Shown in pieces: positions 10,314 through 21,712 of a stretch of 64,000 nucleotides of DNA (its first letter is position 1; every line of letters begins with the position of its first letter). This DNA is from Peromyscus leucopus. Lineage: Eukaryota > Chordata > Mammalia > Rodentia > Cricetidae. The notes beneath the pieces were generated by a model. That model saw only the letters and a list, made by a program, of their open reading frames with translations, searched no databases and was not told the origin of the DNA. The stretch covers positions 62,610,379-62,674,378 of the forward strand of contig NC_051073.1 of the NCBI RefSeq assembly GCF_004664715.2, read 5' to 3'. The translations under genes and the position numbers were made by a program.

Positions 10314-10477
10314 TTATGTATACAGTGCTCTGGCTGCATGTTTGCCTGCAGACCAGAAGAGGGCACCAGATCTCATTGCAGATGGTTGTGAGCCACCATG
10401 TGGTTGCTGGGAATTGAACTCAGGATCTCTGGAAGAGCAGCCAGTGCTCCTAACCGCTGAGCCATCTCTCCAGCCCA
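10261..10477 (-). mobile_element. B2 SINE with (TTTA)n tail
   Basis: Reverse-complement B2: the head 'gagccatctctccagcccat' is at the right end and the tail is a (TTTA)n run at 10272-10314 on the plus strand. Confidence 0.93.
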
Positions 10478-10526
10478 TAGCTTGTTCTCTTAAAACTAGT
10501 CAAAGCCAATATAAAATACAACTGTT

Positions 10527-10645
10527 CAGGGCCTGCAAGATGGCTCAGTGAGTAAAGGCCAAGCCTAACCACCTGAGTTCCTAGAACCTACATGGAAGAA
10601 GAGAACTGACTCCAGTAAGCTGTGCTCTACCTCCACAGGTAAGAT
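10527..10645 (+). mobile_element. B2-type SINE, 3'-truncated
   Basis: It starts 'agggcctgcaagatggctca' and loses similarity after the 'ctctacctccac' region. Confidence 0.75.
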
Positions 10646-11226
10646 AGGAATAACTGCTGAGTGTACTGGGAAATTTAACATTCGGCACAAACCTCCACAA
10701 TAGAAAGTCACCTTTTTAATTAAAGATGAATACTGCAAGGTTGTTGTGGTTTTGTTTGTTTGCTTTTGCAACTGCAAGATGACGAAGACTGTTAGTTTGG
10801 AGAAACAACTAATGTTTAGGGCTGCCTACAACTTAAGCATCATGAAATACAACTGTATCCTAACTTGGAAGTACAAAGGTAAACATTAGTGGTGGTTCTG
10901 AATAGAAAACCAGCTATCTGCTTTGCTCTGACCTTCGTGAGGCTTTAAGGTTCAGCATCCACAGAATCCTAAGCCATTCTGGCCCCTTCGAGGACTAGAG
11001 TCAACACTGGAAGGAAGTGGAATCAGGAGAATCTTGCTTTATACTTTTCTAGGGCACTCCATTCCAGAGCACGCCACTCTTTGGGAGTGGGGAAGGAGTG
11101 CAGACAGGATCGCACTTCTCACTGGCCTCAATCTCCCTAAGCAGCTACGCACAGTTTTGATACCTGATCCTCCACCTCCCCCCTGAGTACTGCAATTACA
11201 GGTATGTGTCACCAGGACCACCTCAA

Positions 11227-11640
11227 GTAATCAACTGTGTGTGCATGTCTGCAGGCTAGAGAAAACCTTGGGTGTCAAGTCTCAGGAATGCCGTCGACCT
11301 TATTTGTGAGTCAGGCTCTCACAATGTCCTGGAACTCTCCATTATGGATGGATGGCCAGCCTGCCCAGTGATGGTATTACAAGTATGTGCCACCTGGCTT
11401 TTTTTTTTTTTTTTTTTCGGATTTTTCTGTAGCTTTGCGCTTTCCTGGACTCATTGTAGCCAGGCTGCTCGAACTCACAGAGATCCGCCTGGCTCTGCCT
11501 CCCGAGTGCTGGGATTAAAGGCCACGCCACCACCGCCCAGCACCACCTGGCTTTTTAACATGGGCTTTGGGGATCAAACTCAGATCCCCAAGCTTGTGTG
11601 GCAAGTGATTTACCAACTGAGCCCTCTTTTTTTTTTTTTT
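11227..11640 (-). mobile_element. Older B4-class SINE split by a B1
   Basis: 'tcacaatgtcctggaactct' to 'acaagtatgtgccacctggc' on the left, and 'ggctttggggatcaaactca' with 'aactgagccctc' on the right, read as one older composite SINE. A B1 copy interrupts it. Confidence 0.6.
11401..11542 (-). mobile_element. B1 SINE with target-site duplication
   Basis: A minus-strand B1 with a poly-T tail lies between copies of ccacctggctt (11390-11400 and 11543-11553). Confidence 0.93.
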
Positions 11641-11775
11641 TTTTAAATTACAACCATGTATTTATTTATTGTGAGCACTAGTGTGCCCTGGTGTACTTGT
11701 GGAGGTCAGAAGGCAGCCTGCAAGAGTCTTCTCCTCCCATCCTGTGGGTGCCAGGGATGGAAGTCATTACCCCGT

Positions 11776-12123
11776 TTTAGTTAGTTTAGATTGCTGTGAA
11801 GAGACACCATGACCACAGCAACTCTCATAAAGGGAAACATTTAACTGGGGCTGGCTTACAGTTCAGAGGTTCAGCCCATTCTCACCATGGTAGGAAGCAT
11901 GGTGGCATGCAGGTAAACATGGTGCTGGGAAAGGAGCTGAGACTTCTACATTTTGATCCCTAGGCAGCAGGAAGTACATGCCACACTAGACCTGGCTTGA
12001 GCAGCTGAGACCTATCTCAAAGCCTGCCCCTAGTTAAGCACTTACTGACAAGACCACACCAACTAACAGTGCCACCCAGGATGGGCTTTGGGGGGGGGGG
12101 GCATTTTAATGCAAACTACCAAC
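11776..12123 (-). mobile_element. Solo MaLR-type LTR
   Basis: The reverse complement begins 'tggtagtttgcattaaaatg' and ends 'taactaaaac'. It shares landmarks with the LTRs at 7405 and 9773, such as 'agagacaccatgaccac' and 'gttcagaggttcag' on the plus strand. A G-run of about ten lies at 12090-12100. Confidence 0.75.
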
Positions 12124-12540
12124 CCCCTGAACCATCCTGCTAGCCTGCCAACTGAGTTATCTTACCAGTCATCAAGCAGTTTTTTCTAGAGCACTCTTGT
12201 TAGGTTTCTCCAACCTGTTTGAAGCTGCTTTGAGTCAAAGTAGCAGTGGCTTCGAGGGAAGGAAACTGCCTTGAGTATCCAGCACAGGTACAATGCTTTT
12301 GTTCCTTACGCTTCTTTTTTGCAGTGTATGGAAATGGTAGTTTGGAAACCACACAGATTGATCCCCTAAGCCTCTGGTTCCTCAACAGCTTCTTAATCTG
12401 TTTCCATCTCATACTTCAATCTGTCCATTCCACACTGAGGAGCTGGTATGTCTGTGTGGTGTCTCACAACCTCCAACAACGCTGTCAGAAATGGAACATG
12501 ATGGTGCTTTTTGTTCTCTTTTTAAAAATGTTTGTCTTTA

Positions 12541-12730
12541 GCTGGGCGGTGGTGGCGCACGCCTTTAATCCCAGCACTCGGGAGGCAGAGCCAGGTGGAT
12601 CTCTGTGAGTTCGAGGCCAGCATGGGCTACCAAGTGAGTCCAGGAAAGGCGCAAAGCTACACAGAGAAACCATGTCTCGAAAAAACAAAAACAAAAACAA
12701 ACAAACAAAAAAGATTTGTTAAAAAAAAAA
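12541..12730 (+). mobile_element. B1 SINE with 10-bp target-site duplication
   Basis: Full-length B1 'gctgggcggtggtggcgcac' to 'gtctcgaaaaaac', flanked by tttgtcttta at 12531-12540 and 12731-12740. Confidence 0.95.
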
Positions 12731-12780
12731 TTTGTCTTTATATGATGTGTGTGCATGTGCGTGCGCATGTGTGTATGACG

Positions 12781-13112
12781 GGAGAGTGGAAATGCACATG
12801 CCACGGCTTCTTTTTAAAAATTGTATTTTTCATGGGTGTTTCTGCTATTCTTTAAAGTGTCTGAAAAACATTCTTTCCAAAAGAAAATCGTTCTTTCATG
12901 TATCATTCCTGGTTTGTGTTGTTTAAGGTAGGAAGAAAACAACATTAACTTGTATTATCCCATCATGATGAAAAGCAGAAGACTCCAAATGCATGTGGAT
13001 TAGAAACAGCATGCTACATGGTTTTGTGAAAATAATTTGTCTATAAAAATAGACCTTAGACTCAAAATTATTTGCTTACAAATTTTAGTTTGATTACTTT
13101 AAAGAACAATTA
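12781..13112. other. Unique intronic sequence
   Basis: AT-rich, with no repeat or exon that I recognise. Confidence 0.5.
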
Positions 13113-13320
13113 AGGGCTGGGGAGATGTACTTACAAGCCTGAGGACTTGAGTCTGAATCCCTAGCACCCACATAAAAAGTCTTGCATTCTGTGCGTGCCA
13201 GTAATCCTAGCACTGAGGGGTGGAAACAGGACACCCCACCCCCACCCCCCGCCCCGGACAGGTGAGAGAAATTAGAGCTTTTGTGCACGCAACTTTTGCT
13301 GGTCAGAGTAAAAGGGTACA
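13113..13320 (+). mobile_element. B2-related SINE, diverged
   Basis: 'agggctggggagatgtactt' and 'ccctagcacccacata' are B2 landmarks. A C-rich tract at 13233-13255 follows. Confidence 0.55.
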
Positions 13321-13422
13321 ACCAGGCACAAGGACAATATCTGTTGTCCTAGCTGCTCCAGATGTGAAGGCTCCAGAGCTTAGACTCAGCCTGGGCCACA
13401 CAGAAAGAACTCACTTATTTTG

Positions 13423-13576
13423 GTTTTTTTGAGACAGGGTCTCTTTATATATAGCCTGGCTGTCCTGGAACTTCGTTATACAGACTAGGCTGGCCTCTAA
13501 CTCACAGAGACTTGCTTGTCTCTGCCTCTGCCTCCCAAATGGTGAGATTAAAGTTGTGTGCCACCATGCCCAGCCG
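13423..13576 (-). mobile_element. B1 SINE
   Basis: Reverse-complement B1 'tttgagacagggtctcttta' to 'caccatgcccagcc'. Confidence 0.88.
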
Positions 13577-13649
13577 AAGCTCATTTCTTTTTAAAAAACT
13601 ATGCTGTATCATCCATTAGTTCTACTTCCTCACATAGACAAAAAATGTA

Positions 13650-13802
13650 AACTTGAACAGATATTCAAGTTGGCACAACATTCACGGCAGTATAATTTAC
13701 AATTGCCAAAGGTAGAAACAACCCAAATGTCCATCAATAGATGAATGAATAAACCAAGGTCTTATGTACACACATCAGAATATTACTGGTCTTTAAATAA
13801 GG
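13650..13802 (+). mobile_element. L1 ORF2 C-terminal relic
   Basis: 'caattgccaaaggtagaaac' followed by 'caacccaaatgtccatcaat' is the signature of the ORF2 3' end (Trp-x-Gln-Pro-x-Cys-Pro region). It is short and degenerate. Confidence 0.6.
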
Positions 13803-13812
13803 GTATGGACCA

Positions 13813-13985
13813 GGGAAATGGCTTTTTGAATGAAGGCACTTCTGCCAGCGTGATGCCCTTAGTCAAACCCAGGACCCGAATGATGGAAGGAGAGAACTGA
13901 TTCCTGTAAGATATCCTCTCACTGCCAAACACATGGTTTGGTGTACATGCACACACAGATGCACACACAGACACACACAAATTAA
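13813..13985 (+). mobile_element. B2-type SINE
   Basis: B2-family body with 'ggaaggagagaactgattcc' and a CA-rich tail. Confidence 0.7.
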
Positions 13986-13999
13986 TGTAATTTTTTAAA

Positions 14000-14168
14000 T
14001 TGGGCCAACAAAATGGCTCAGTGGATGAGGGAGTGCTGCCAGGCCTGAAGACCTCAGTTCAATCCCTGGGAACCACATAATGGAAACAGAACTGACTCTG
14101 GTCTCCACATGCTCACTGTGACACTCGGGCACACATCCACACATATAAGTATAAAAATAAAATAAAAA
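14000..14168 (+). mobile_element. B2-type SINE
   Basis: 'gggccaacaaaatggctcag' to 'taaaaataaaataaaaacc'. It is a second, neighbouring copy of the same subfamily as the element before it. Confidence 0.8.
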
Positions 14169-14179
14169 CCACCAAAGAG

Positions 14180-14303
14180 CAGGGCGGTGGTGGCCTTTAA
14201 TCCCAGCACTCAGGAGGTAGAGGCAGGCGGATCTCTGAGTTTGCGGACAGCGAAGGCTACACAGAAAAATCATCTCAGAAAAAAAAAAAATAACAACAAC
14301 AAA
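14180..14303 (+). mobile_element. B1 SINE
   Basis: 'gcagggcggtggtggccttt' to the A-rich tail with (AAC)n. A short internal deletion is present. Confidence 0.85.
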
Positions 14304-14612
14304 AGAACTCACCAAAGTTCTAAAATACAAGTCTAAATTCATACAGATGAATCTTGAAACCATGCAGAGAGAAATCAAAAGTCACAAAAGTCACATATTG
14401 TATGCTCTATGGACACGAGACAGAAGGAGTATTAAAATCCAGAGACCAAAGTAGGCAGGGAGATTTATGAAGGGACACTATTATATAAAGGGCAGAGAGT
14501 TTCAGCTTGAGAGGATGAGGAAGGTTCTGGAGATAGGTGGTTGGGAATGACAGCTCTACAAAATGGTGGCTATATTTAATATTTAATTTCACTTTAAAAA
14601 GTAAAAGCTTAG

Positions 14613-14749
14613 TTGGGCAGCCATGGCACACGCCTTTAATCCCAGCACTCTGTGAGTTCGAGGCCAGCCTTGGCTACAGAGCAAGATCCAAGACAGGCAT
14701 CAAAACTACACAGAGAAACCCTGTCTCGAAAAACCAAAAAAAAAAAAAG
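14613..14749 (+). mobile_element. B1 SINE with internal deletion
   Basis: After 'cctttaatcccagcactc' the sequence jumps to 'tgtgagttcgaggccagcct', losing the usual 'gggaggcagaggcaggcgga' segment. It ends 'ctgtctcgaaaaacc' plus an A tail. Confidence 0.9.
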
Positions 14750-15144
14750 CTTACTACCTCTCTCTGCCTGCAATGTCAAGTCCACGATGTACTTGAGAGA
14801 TCCGGCTTCCCTGCTCCCACTGCCTGCGTGGCTGTAGGCTGCTTAGTTAACCCTCCAAGGTCACAGAGCTTTGAGAATCACGCACAAATGCCCATTCTCC
14901 TCCCCTCTGCACACAGTAAAAGCACGTGGCAAGTGAACATGGCACTCTATTCCTAATGATATTTCTGAGAGACAGAGGCTGCCGCCTGGACACATGCCAA
15001 CCCCTCCACCTAAGGAGAAAGCCATCCCACTGTAGGAGAGAAGTGGTAGACCCTCCTCTAAAAGGCTCCCAGCTCTTTGTACTGATGTCTGCATATACCA
15101 CAATCAGCTCCCCGTCCCAATCTCTTCTAGGACAGTCAGCTTAC

Positions 15145-15213
15145 CTGAACTGCCACCCAGTGACGAGGTTGGTGTACTTCATCAGATAGCCATAAACATT
15201 TTCCATGTGATCA
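15145..15213 (-). CDS. Osbpl11: Osbpl11 coding exon 2 (start of PH domain)
   Basis: A 69-nt exon. Its first base completes a Ser codon begun in exon 1, then it encodes DHMENVYGYLMKYTNLVTGW followed by QF and two bases of an Arg codon. This is the first PH strand with the 'GYLMKYTN' signature. The acceptor is cttttgcaacag and the donor is CAG|gtaag. The residue after WQ is Phe, where I recall Tyr in relatives; this is a conservative change. Confidence 0.96.
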
Positions 15214-15326
15214 CTGTTGCAAAAGAAGAGAAGGTTGAAGTTAGTGAAAGATGAGAAGAAATCCCCCAGCTAGGCTACTGTACAGGTTTGAAAACAGCCA
15301 CAGAGACATTAACTCATCAAACTTGT

Positions 15327-15475
15327 CAGGCATGGTTGTGCATGCCTTTAGTCTCTGCCCTCAGGAAAGCAGAGGCAGGAGAATCTCTGCGAGTTCAAGG
15401 CCAGTCTGGTCAACATATGGAATGACAGGCCGGCCAGGGCTACAGAGAGACCCTGTGACAAAAGACAAAAAAAAG
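15327..15475 (+). mobile_element. B1 SINE, diverged
   Basis: 'caggcatggttgtgcatgcc' to 'gagaccctgtgacaaaagac'. Confidence 0.8.
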
Positions 15476-16115
15476 TCAAACTCTTCAGCAGAAAAAGAAA
15501 TGGACTCACTGAGGGACCTGATCCCCTCCTCCACAATTTTCTTACTTACGGAATTTTAATTTACTGAATTTCTTCCAAACAAGTACAATAGTCCATGTAT
15601 TATTACTATTTCAAATACAGTCACTATGTGACTGTAAAACTGCAGAGACATGAAAAGAAACCCACTTGAAGTGTTATATTTCAAACAGCCACCCAGAACC
15701 ATTTCCCAGAGCCCTTCCTCTGCTCTGGGCACTTCACACGCAGTCCGTTCTCCCTGAACTGGTTCTGCCCTTACTCTGTCCAGTCCTGGAGCGCCACAGC
15801 CTGAGTCGTGTGCTCTCTGTCAACGCACAGAGCCTGAGGTAGCACACGACACAAGTTACTTCCTCAAAGGATCGAGAGATCGATCTCCTGAGTCACCATT
15901 TGGGGAGCTCGGTCGGACTCTCCACACGGAGCCTCTGCCTGTAGAAGGTGTCCTCCCCGCCTGGGGCACGTCATAAAAGCACTGTAGCTGAGCACGGCCA
16001 ACAAGAACTGGACTTCTAGGACTATCTACTCGTGGACTATGGGGAGAAACTTCCCTAAAATCTGATGTACACTGGCTACCCTTTAGAAAAAGGTAGCGGT
16101 GTTAAAGCTGTCAGA

Positions 16116-16245
16116 GGGGGCTGACGAGACGCTCAGTGGGTGAAGCGCTCCCTGTGCAAGGGTGAGGCCTGAGGTCAGATCCCAGCCCCGTGTACAAGCT
16201 CATGGTGACGGACTGCACATGCCTACGGACCCAGTGCAGGGAAGA
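16116..16245 (+). mobile_element. B2-type SINE
   Basis: 'gggggctgacgagacgctca' and 'gaggtcagatcccagcccc' are B2 A- and B-box regions. Confidence 0.7.
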
Positions 16246-16309
16246 AATGGGAAGGAGGCCCTGGGGCCTCACTAGCCGGCCAATCTAGCTCCAGGTCCCA
16301 GAAAATGAG

Positions 16310-16469
16310 GCAAAGGGCGACGATCTGGCTCAGCAGGGAAAGACATTGGCCAACGAATGTGATAAGAGTTCCAGATGGGAACCTGCACTGTAGAAGGAAA
16401 CAGGTCATTCCCGCAAGGTGTGCTCTGCCTTCCACACACATGCCAGGGCACACACTCATGCTGTGTCTG

Positions 16470-16513
<44 letters not shown>
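16310..16513 (+). mobile_element. B2/B3-type SINE with CA tail
   Basis: 'gcgacgatctggctcagcag' to the (CA)n at 16471-16513. Confidence 0.65.
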
Positions 16514-16785
16514 AAAAATTAGTTAAATCAAGCAATTAAAAATTGCATATTCATTCCCTTTATTCAGTCACTACTTTTTCCTTTTTGTAACTAATGGTAT
16601 TCCTCATTTGCAAGTTACTGTATCAATCATTTAAAAGCTAACAATCAACATTTAAAATATAGAATTTCAGTAGTATCTACAAAAACAATCCAAAGTGGTT
16701 CTTTGTAAGTTATAATACAGTAAGCTGTGTCCTAATGTTATTAACACTTTACTGGGGAATACATATATAAAGATTTAACTTTCGT

Positions 16786-16912
16786 CTTGTTCTTTATTAA
16801 TTTTTTCATTTATTCTACATACCAACCAGTTTCCCCTCCCGTTCCTCTCCTTCCGTCAACCCCCGCATCCACTACTCCATTCAGAAAGGGGCAGGCCTCC
16901 CATGAGTTAACT
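16786..16912 (-). mobile_element. L1 3' UTR relic
   Basis: 'ttttttcatttattctacat' and the C-rich 'ccagtttcccctcccgttcc' followed by 'caggcctcccatgag' match the polypurine-rich 3' end of rodent L1 in reverse. Confidence 0.55.
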
Positions 16913-16914
16913 TT

Positions 16915-17035
16915 TAAACCAGGTGCAGTGGCATACACCCGTGATCCCTGTACTCGGGAGGCAAAAGAATCAGGAGTTCAAAGCCATCACCAGCTACAAG
17001 GCCAGAGATAAATGAAGCACTGTCTAAAAAAAGGT
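16915..17035 (+). mobile_element. B1 SINE, diverged
   Basis: 'ccaggtgcagtggcatacac' to 'agcactgtctaaaaaaagg'. Confidence 0.7.
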
Positions 17036-17966
17036 TAACTTTCTCATAGAAATCACAAACTGGGCTACATAACAAGAGGCTGTCTCAAAACAGCAACAGA
17101 GAAGACCCAGACTCAAATAAGCAAGTGTAGACTACTGCTTGACTCATGAAACAGCAGCCCCAGATTATGTACAAGCAACTGGATCGTGTCCTAGTCTTTG
17201 AAATGGACAGCTGCAGGGCCACTCTTTGACTTGTACCCCCTTTCTGTTCCCAAGAAGTAGTCAACACAGCCTGTTGCCGTGGAACAACTGTGCCCTCTGG
17301 TGGCCATCAGAAGATGCCGTGGACTGGTTTCTAAGTCAGTCTGCAGTCAAGTCAAGAATGACCTTAGACTCCTGACTCCCTTGCCTCTGCCTCCCAAGTG
17401 CTGGGATGACAGGCAGGCAGGCAGCACAACTCTGTGCTGGACCAGAGCATCTTTCTGTTCACTTTTTTCTTCTCCATCTCCTTATACAAGCTAGCATCCC
17501 CTAATTCCAAAATTCCAAATCCAAAGGGATTAACGGATGTCACCGGTAAAGCCACACACATACACCAAAATCTGAAAACTCCCAACCTGAAGCCTTGTTG
17601 CTCTCAAGCATCTCTGAGGAGATTTCTGCTGAAAGCCTGGGACCAGGTGTGTGGTCCTCCAGCGCTCAGGATCTACTCTCATTCGAGGTGAATACATTTG
17701 TGTATCTACTTAACGAACCTTTAATACTGAGACAATCTGGTTGCTAATTGAGGAAAACACTACATACCTGATTTTATCATGCTATTTCATGTTCTATGAA
17801 CCAGGTGATGATTAAAAACAAGATCCTGTAAACTAAACTACAAAGAAATTAATCTTCAAAGCTGCAGTAACCCCACCGCTTAACAGGCTGGTATATTTAT
17901 GATCTCTTCAATGTACCATTTCCTTGGAATTGGTCCTGGAAGCTGTCTATGAAAACAGGTGGTGAC

Positions 17967-18165
17967 GGGGCTGGAGAGATGGCTTGGTGGATAAGAGCAC
18001 ATACTGCTCTCCCAGAGGTTCTGAGTTCTGTTCCCAGCACCCAGCAACTGTGGTCCACAATTGCTGTTAACTCTAGTCCAGGGGGATCCAATGCTTCTGG
18101 CCTTCTCAGGCACCAGCATGCATGTGCACATACCCCCTTACATATTCATAATCAAATAAATATTT
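17967..18165 (+). mobile_element. B2 SINE
   Basis: 'ggggctggagagatggcttg' to 'aatcaaataaatattttaaa'. Confidence 0.9.
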
Positions 18166-18195
18166 TAAAATATTAAAACTTTAATATTAAAATGG

Positions 18196-18198
<3 letters not shown>

Positions 18199-18249
<51 letters not shown>
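18199..18249. repeat. (CA)n microsatellite
   Basis: About 25 uninterrupted CA units. Confidence 0.98.
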
Positions 18250-18251
<2 letters not shown>

Positions 18252-18362
18252 TGTCCACGTAGGTACAGTATAACAAAAAGAAAACAGAAGAAAGGCTAAA
18301 TATAAGGATATAAGGAAGGAATGAATGCAGGTAATGGGCAAGGGTCATGAAAGAGGACACAA

Positions 18363-18556
18363 GGCAGGCGGTGGTGACGCACACCTTTAATCCCAGCACT
18401 CAGGAGGCAGAGGCAGGCGGATCTCTGAGTTCGAGGCCAGCCTGGGCTACAGAGCGAGTTCCAGGACAGGCTCCAAAGCTACACAGAGAAACCCTGTCTC
18501 GGAAAAATAAATAAATAAATAAAATATAAAATAAAAAAAAAAAAGAAAAATAAAGA
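18363..18556 (+). mobile_element. B1 SINE with (AAAT)n tail
   Basis: A young-looking B1 from 'aggcaggcggtggtgacgca' to 'accctgtctcggaaa', then an AAAT/A-rich tail. Confidence 0.95.
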
Positions 18557-18659
18557 AGACACAAAGTTAATTGTTTTACTAGTTCTAAAACTGCCATGGG
18601 CTTTTTTTTTATGGTAGATAATAAGTGCATAAAACATATTCTATATTAAAAATATAGCA

Positions 18660-18835
18660 GCCAGGTAGTGGTGGCGAATGTCTTTAATCCCAGCACTTGG
18701 GAGGCAGGGGCAGGCAGATCTCTGAGTTTGAGGTCAGTCTGTCTACAGAGTGAGTTTCACGAAAGTCTCCAAAGCTACACAGAGACACCTTGTCTTAAAA
18801 AACAAACAAAAAAAAACAAAAAAAAAGAGTAAAAT
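18660..18835 (+). mobile_element. B1 SINE
   Basis: 'gccaggtagtggtggcgaat' to 'caccttgtcttaaaaaac' and an A-rich tail. Confidence 0.92.
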
Positions 18836-19084
18836 TTAATGTGAAGTTCCATGGCTTACATTCCCAACCTATTCAAACTGTACAGAAGTTGAATTGTAGA
18901 GAGACTCTGGGTCTCATTACTGTGTGATGTTTCTATGTATTTGCAAGGTTTTTTATAATAAAGTTTATAAATTTTTGAAGAGCTGCTTAACTGAACTGCC
19001 AAGTGGTATTGATACATTTAGTCTGACCCTCCCTCCTAGACGGCTGTTTCAGTTCTGAATCTCCATTACTACTACACACTTCTT

Positions 19085-19225
19085 TTTTGTTTGTTTTTGT
19101 TCTGAGACAGTCTTGTTGAGACAGTCTTGCTATGTAGCCTAGGCTACCCTTGAACGTGTGATCCCTCCTGCTTCAACTCCCTGAGGGCTAAGGTCATGGG
19201 TGCTAGGCTCCATGCCTGACTAACA
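19085..19225 (-). mobile_element. Old B1-like SINE
   Basis: A diverged B1 in reverse with a short internal duplication of 'gagacagtcttg' (19102-19130). Confidence 0.55.
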
Positions 19226-19259
19226 CAGTAAATGTTAACCTTTCAGACTTAAGAGACAT

Positions 19260-19390
19260 AAAATGTGACTCAGGAGACAAAGAGATGGGTATCTGAGTTT
19301 GAGGCCAACCTGGTCTACAGAGCGAGTTCCAGGATAGACAGGGATACACAGAGAAATCCTGTCTTAACCACCACCCCAATTAAAAAAAAA
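19260..19390 (+). mobile_element. B1 SINE, 5'-truncated
   Basis: It starts within the first third ('gactcaggagacaaagagat') and ends 'gaaatcctgtcttaacc'. Confidence 0.75.
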
Positions 19391-19623
19391 GAATAAACGA
19401 TTCTTACTAGACACAAAGTGCTCTAAAAACCCACTGAAAACTAAGAGATATTTAAAAGGCACTATTTTCCATCTGAAAATTGTAACTAACCCAGGAGAAC
19501 ACATCTGCCACACAGAGAACACACAATAGCAAGGCTCTATGCCGCCAGAACGCAGTAACAACAGGAGTGTGTTGGCTGCCACCCAGATTTTTAAAAGACT
19601 TTCCTTTTCCTTTACTTTGTTTG

Positions 19624-19970
19624 TTTTTTGTGATTTCCTTCTCTGTGTATCCCTGGCTGTCCTGGAACTCGCTCTGTAGACCAGGTTGGCCTCAATGAGT
19701 TCAGAGCCCGGGCTGAACTTGAACTCACAGAGATCCACCTGTCTCTGCCTCCCGAGTGCTGGGATTAAAGGTTTGCGCCACCCCTGCCTAGCAAACATGT
19801 TTTTGGGTCTTTTTTCTGTTTTTTTGAGACAGGGCTTCTGGTGTGGCTCTGGCTGTCCTGGAACTCAGCCGCCGGCCCCCCCTTCCCAGATGCTGGGATT
19901 AAAGGCATGTGCCACCACTGCGGGCTCCCAGGTGCCAGGATTAAAGGCATGTGCCGCCACTGCGGCTCTT
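19624..19970 (-). mobile_element. Cluster of two B1 SINEs and a partial third
   Basis: A full B1 at 19624-19795 carries an internal extra segment ('cagagcccgggctgaacttg'). A second B1 lies at 19818-19924. At 19929-19968 the B1 end 'aggattaaaggcatgtgccg' is repeated, so the third piece looks like a local duplication of the second element's end. Confidence 0.85.
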
Positions 19971-20784
19971 CCTTCACTTTCTAAGTTCCTGTACAAGTAT
20001 ACATTATATGTCGATCACACCCTTCCCTTTCCCACCCCACCAGCGTCCTTTGTCCCCCTAGACAGTTTTGATCTACTTTCACATGACATTCACATGCATA
20101 ATTTCACGTATCTCTATGCAATCTAGGAATCACAAATGAGAGAATACATGTGATACTTGTCTAAAAAGGATATGTCATTAAACAAAGTACAGGACTCTAT
20201 GGTAACAGGGCTGGGTGATAGGACCTGGTGACTGATTAGGGATGAAATAAGAAATGAGGGACAAAACAGTGAGAGAGAAGAGACAAAGGCCACAGCTAGA
20301 TTCCAGCAGCAATACCTAGACACCTCAATGGGCCCCAGGGGTCTCTGCATTTGCTAGTGATTTACATAGCAGCCTTAAGGACCTGCAAGGGGCACAGGGC
20401 AAGGTATCTGGCAAGGCAGCATGGCTGATACGGATAGAGACTTGGCCTCTGTGCATACAGCATCTCTGAAGACATGTTGTAAACGGGATTACCCAAGATA
20501 CATAAAGGGTAAGACATGGACAGGGTCTGAGAGAGAACTCTTGGAAAAGTTCAAGGGCAAAAAGAATGAGTTATCAGCAACAGAGGAGAGGAGCAGAGGA
20601 CAGAGGACAGAGGTCTACGGGTATTGCCAGATGAGTGTGAGGCCAGCAAGGCTCAGTGCTATCAGAGACTGGAGTTTCGATAAGATTGATAAAGCAAGTA
20701 CAGAGCCTCCCACACGCAGACCTGAGCAGAGAGATAGTTCAGTTCGAGGTGATCAGACCTCTTAAATGCTGGGGTTTTGTTTTG

Positions 20785-21262
<478 letters not shown>

Positions 21263-21633
21263 TGTTTTAATGAGGAAACCTTTATGAATGAAAAAACTGA
21301 AAGAGCCGGCATTCCTGGAGAAGCAACAAAAGACTTACTTTGGTTTCTGATAAAGCACAGGAGAAACTTACAATCCATAATTTTAAGAATGAATGAAACC
21401 AGGGCATGCCATGGTGCTGAAATCACAGGGAAGAATTCTTAAGTTTGGGCTAACAGCCTGTGTGTTTAACTCTAGTTCCTTTTAGCTCAGGAGCTGTTTG
21501 TATTGTGGAATGTACATGAAACTCAGGAGTTAACGGCAAAATCTTGTGAAAGACATATTTATCGTGAATAATGACCATATACATGAAATACAAATATTAT
21601 AATATGTATAATTATGTATATTTAAATACTAAT

Positions 21634-21712
21634 TGGGCTCAGGACATAGCTCAGAGGTAGAGAACTTACCCAGCAAGCTCAAGACCATTGGTTTGATTCT
21701 AACACCCAAACT
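21634..21712 (+). mobile_element. ID-like SINE, diverged
   Basis: 'catagctcagaggtagagaa' and 'ggtttgattctaacaccc' correspond to the A and B boxes of ID/BC1-type elements. Confidence 0.65.

Larger units (their letters stand above)
4839..15144 (-). other. Osbpl11: Osbpl11 intron 2
   Basis: A 10.3-kb intron dominated by SINEs and a nested MaLR provirus, which are listed separately. I see no further exon. The stretches 5311-5960, 10646-11040 and 12124-12480 contain no repeat or gene that I recognise. Confidence 0.9.

Noticed and set aside
20421..20765. 114-codon plus frame in intron 1
   Set aside because: No recognised domain, antisense to the host gene, and no splice or promoter evidence.
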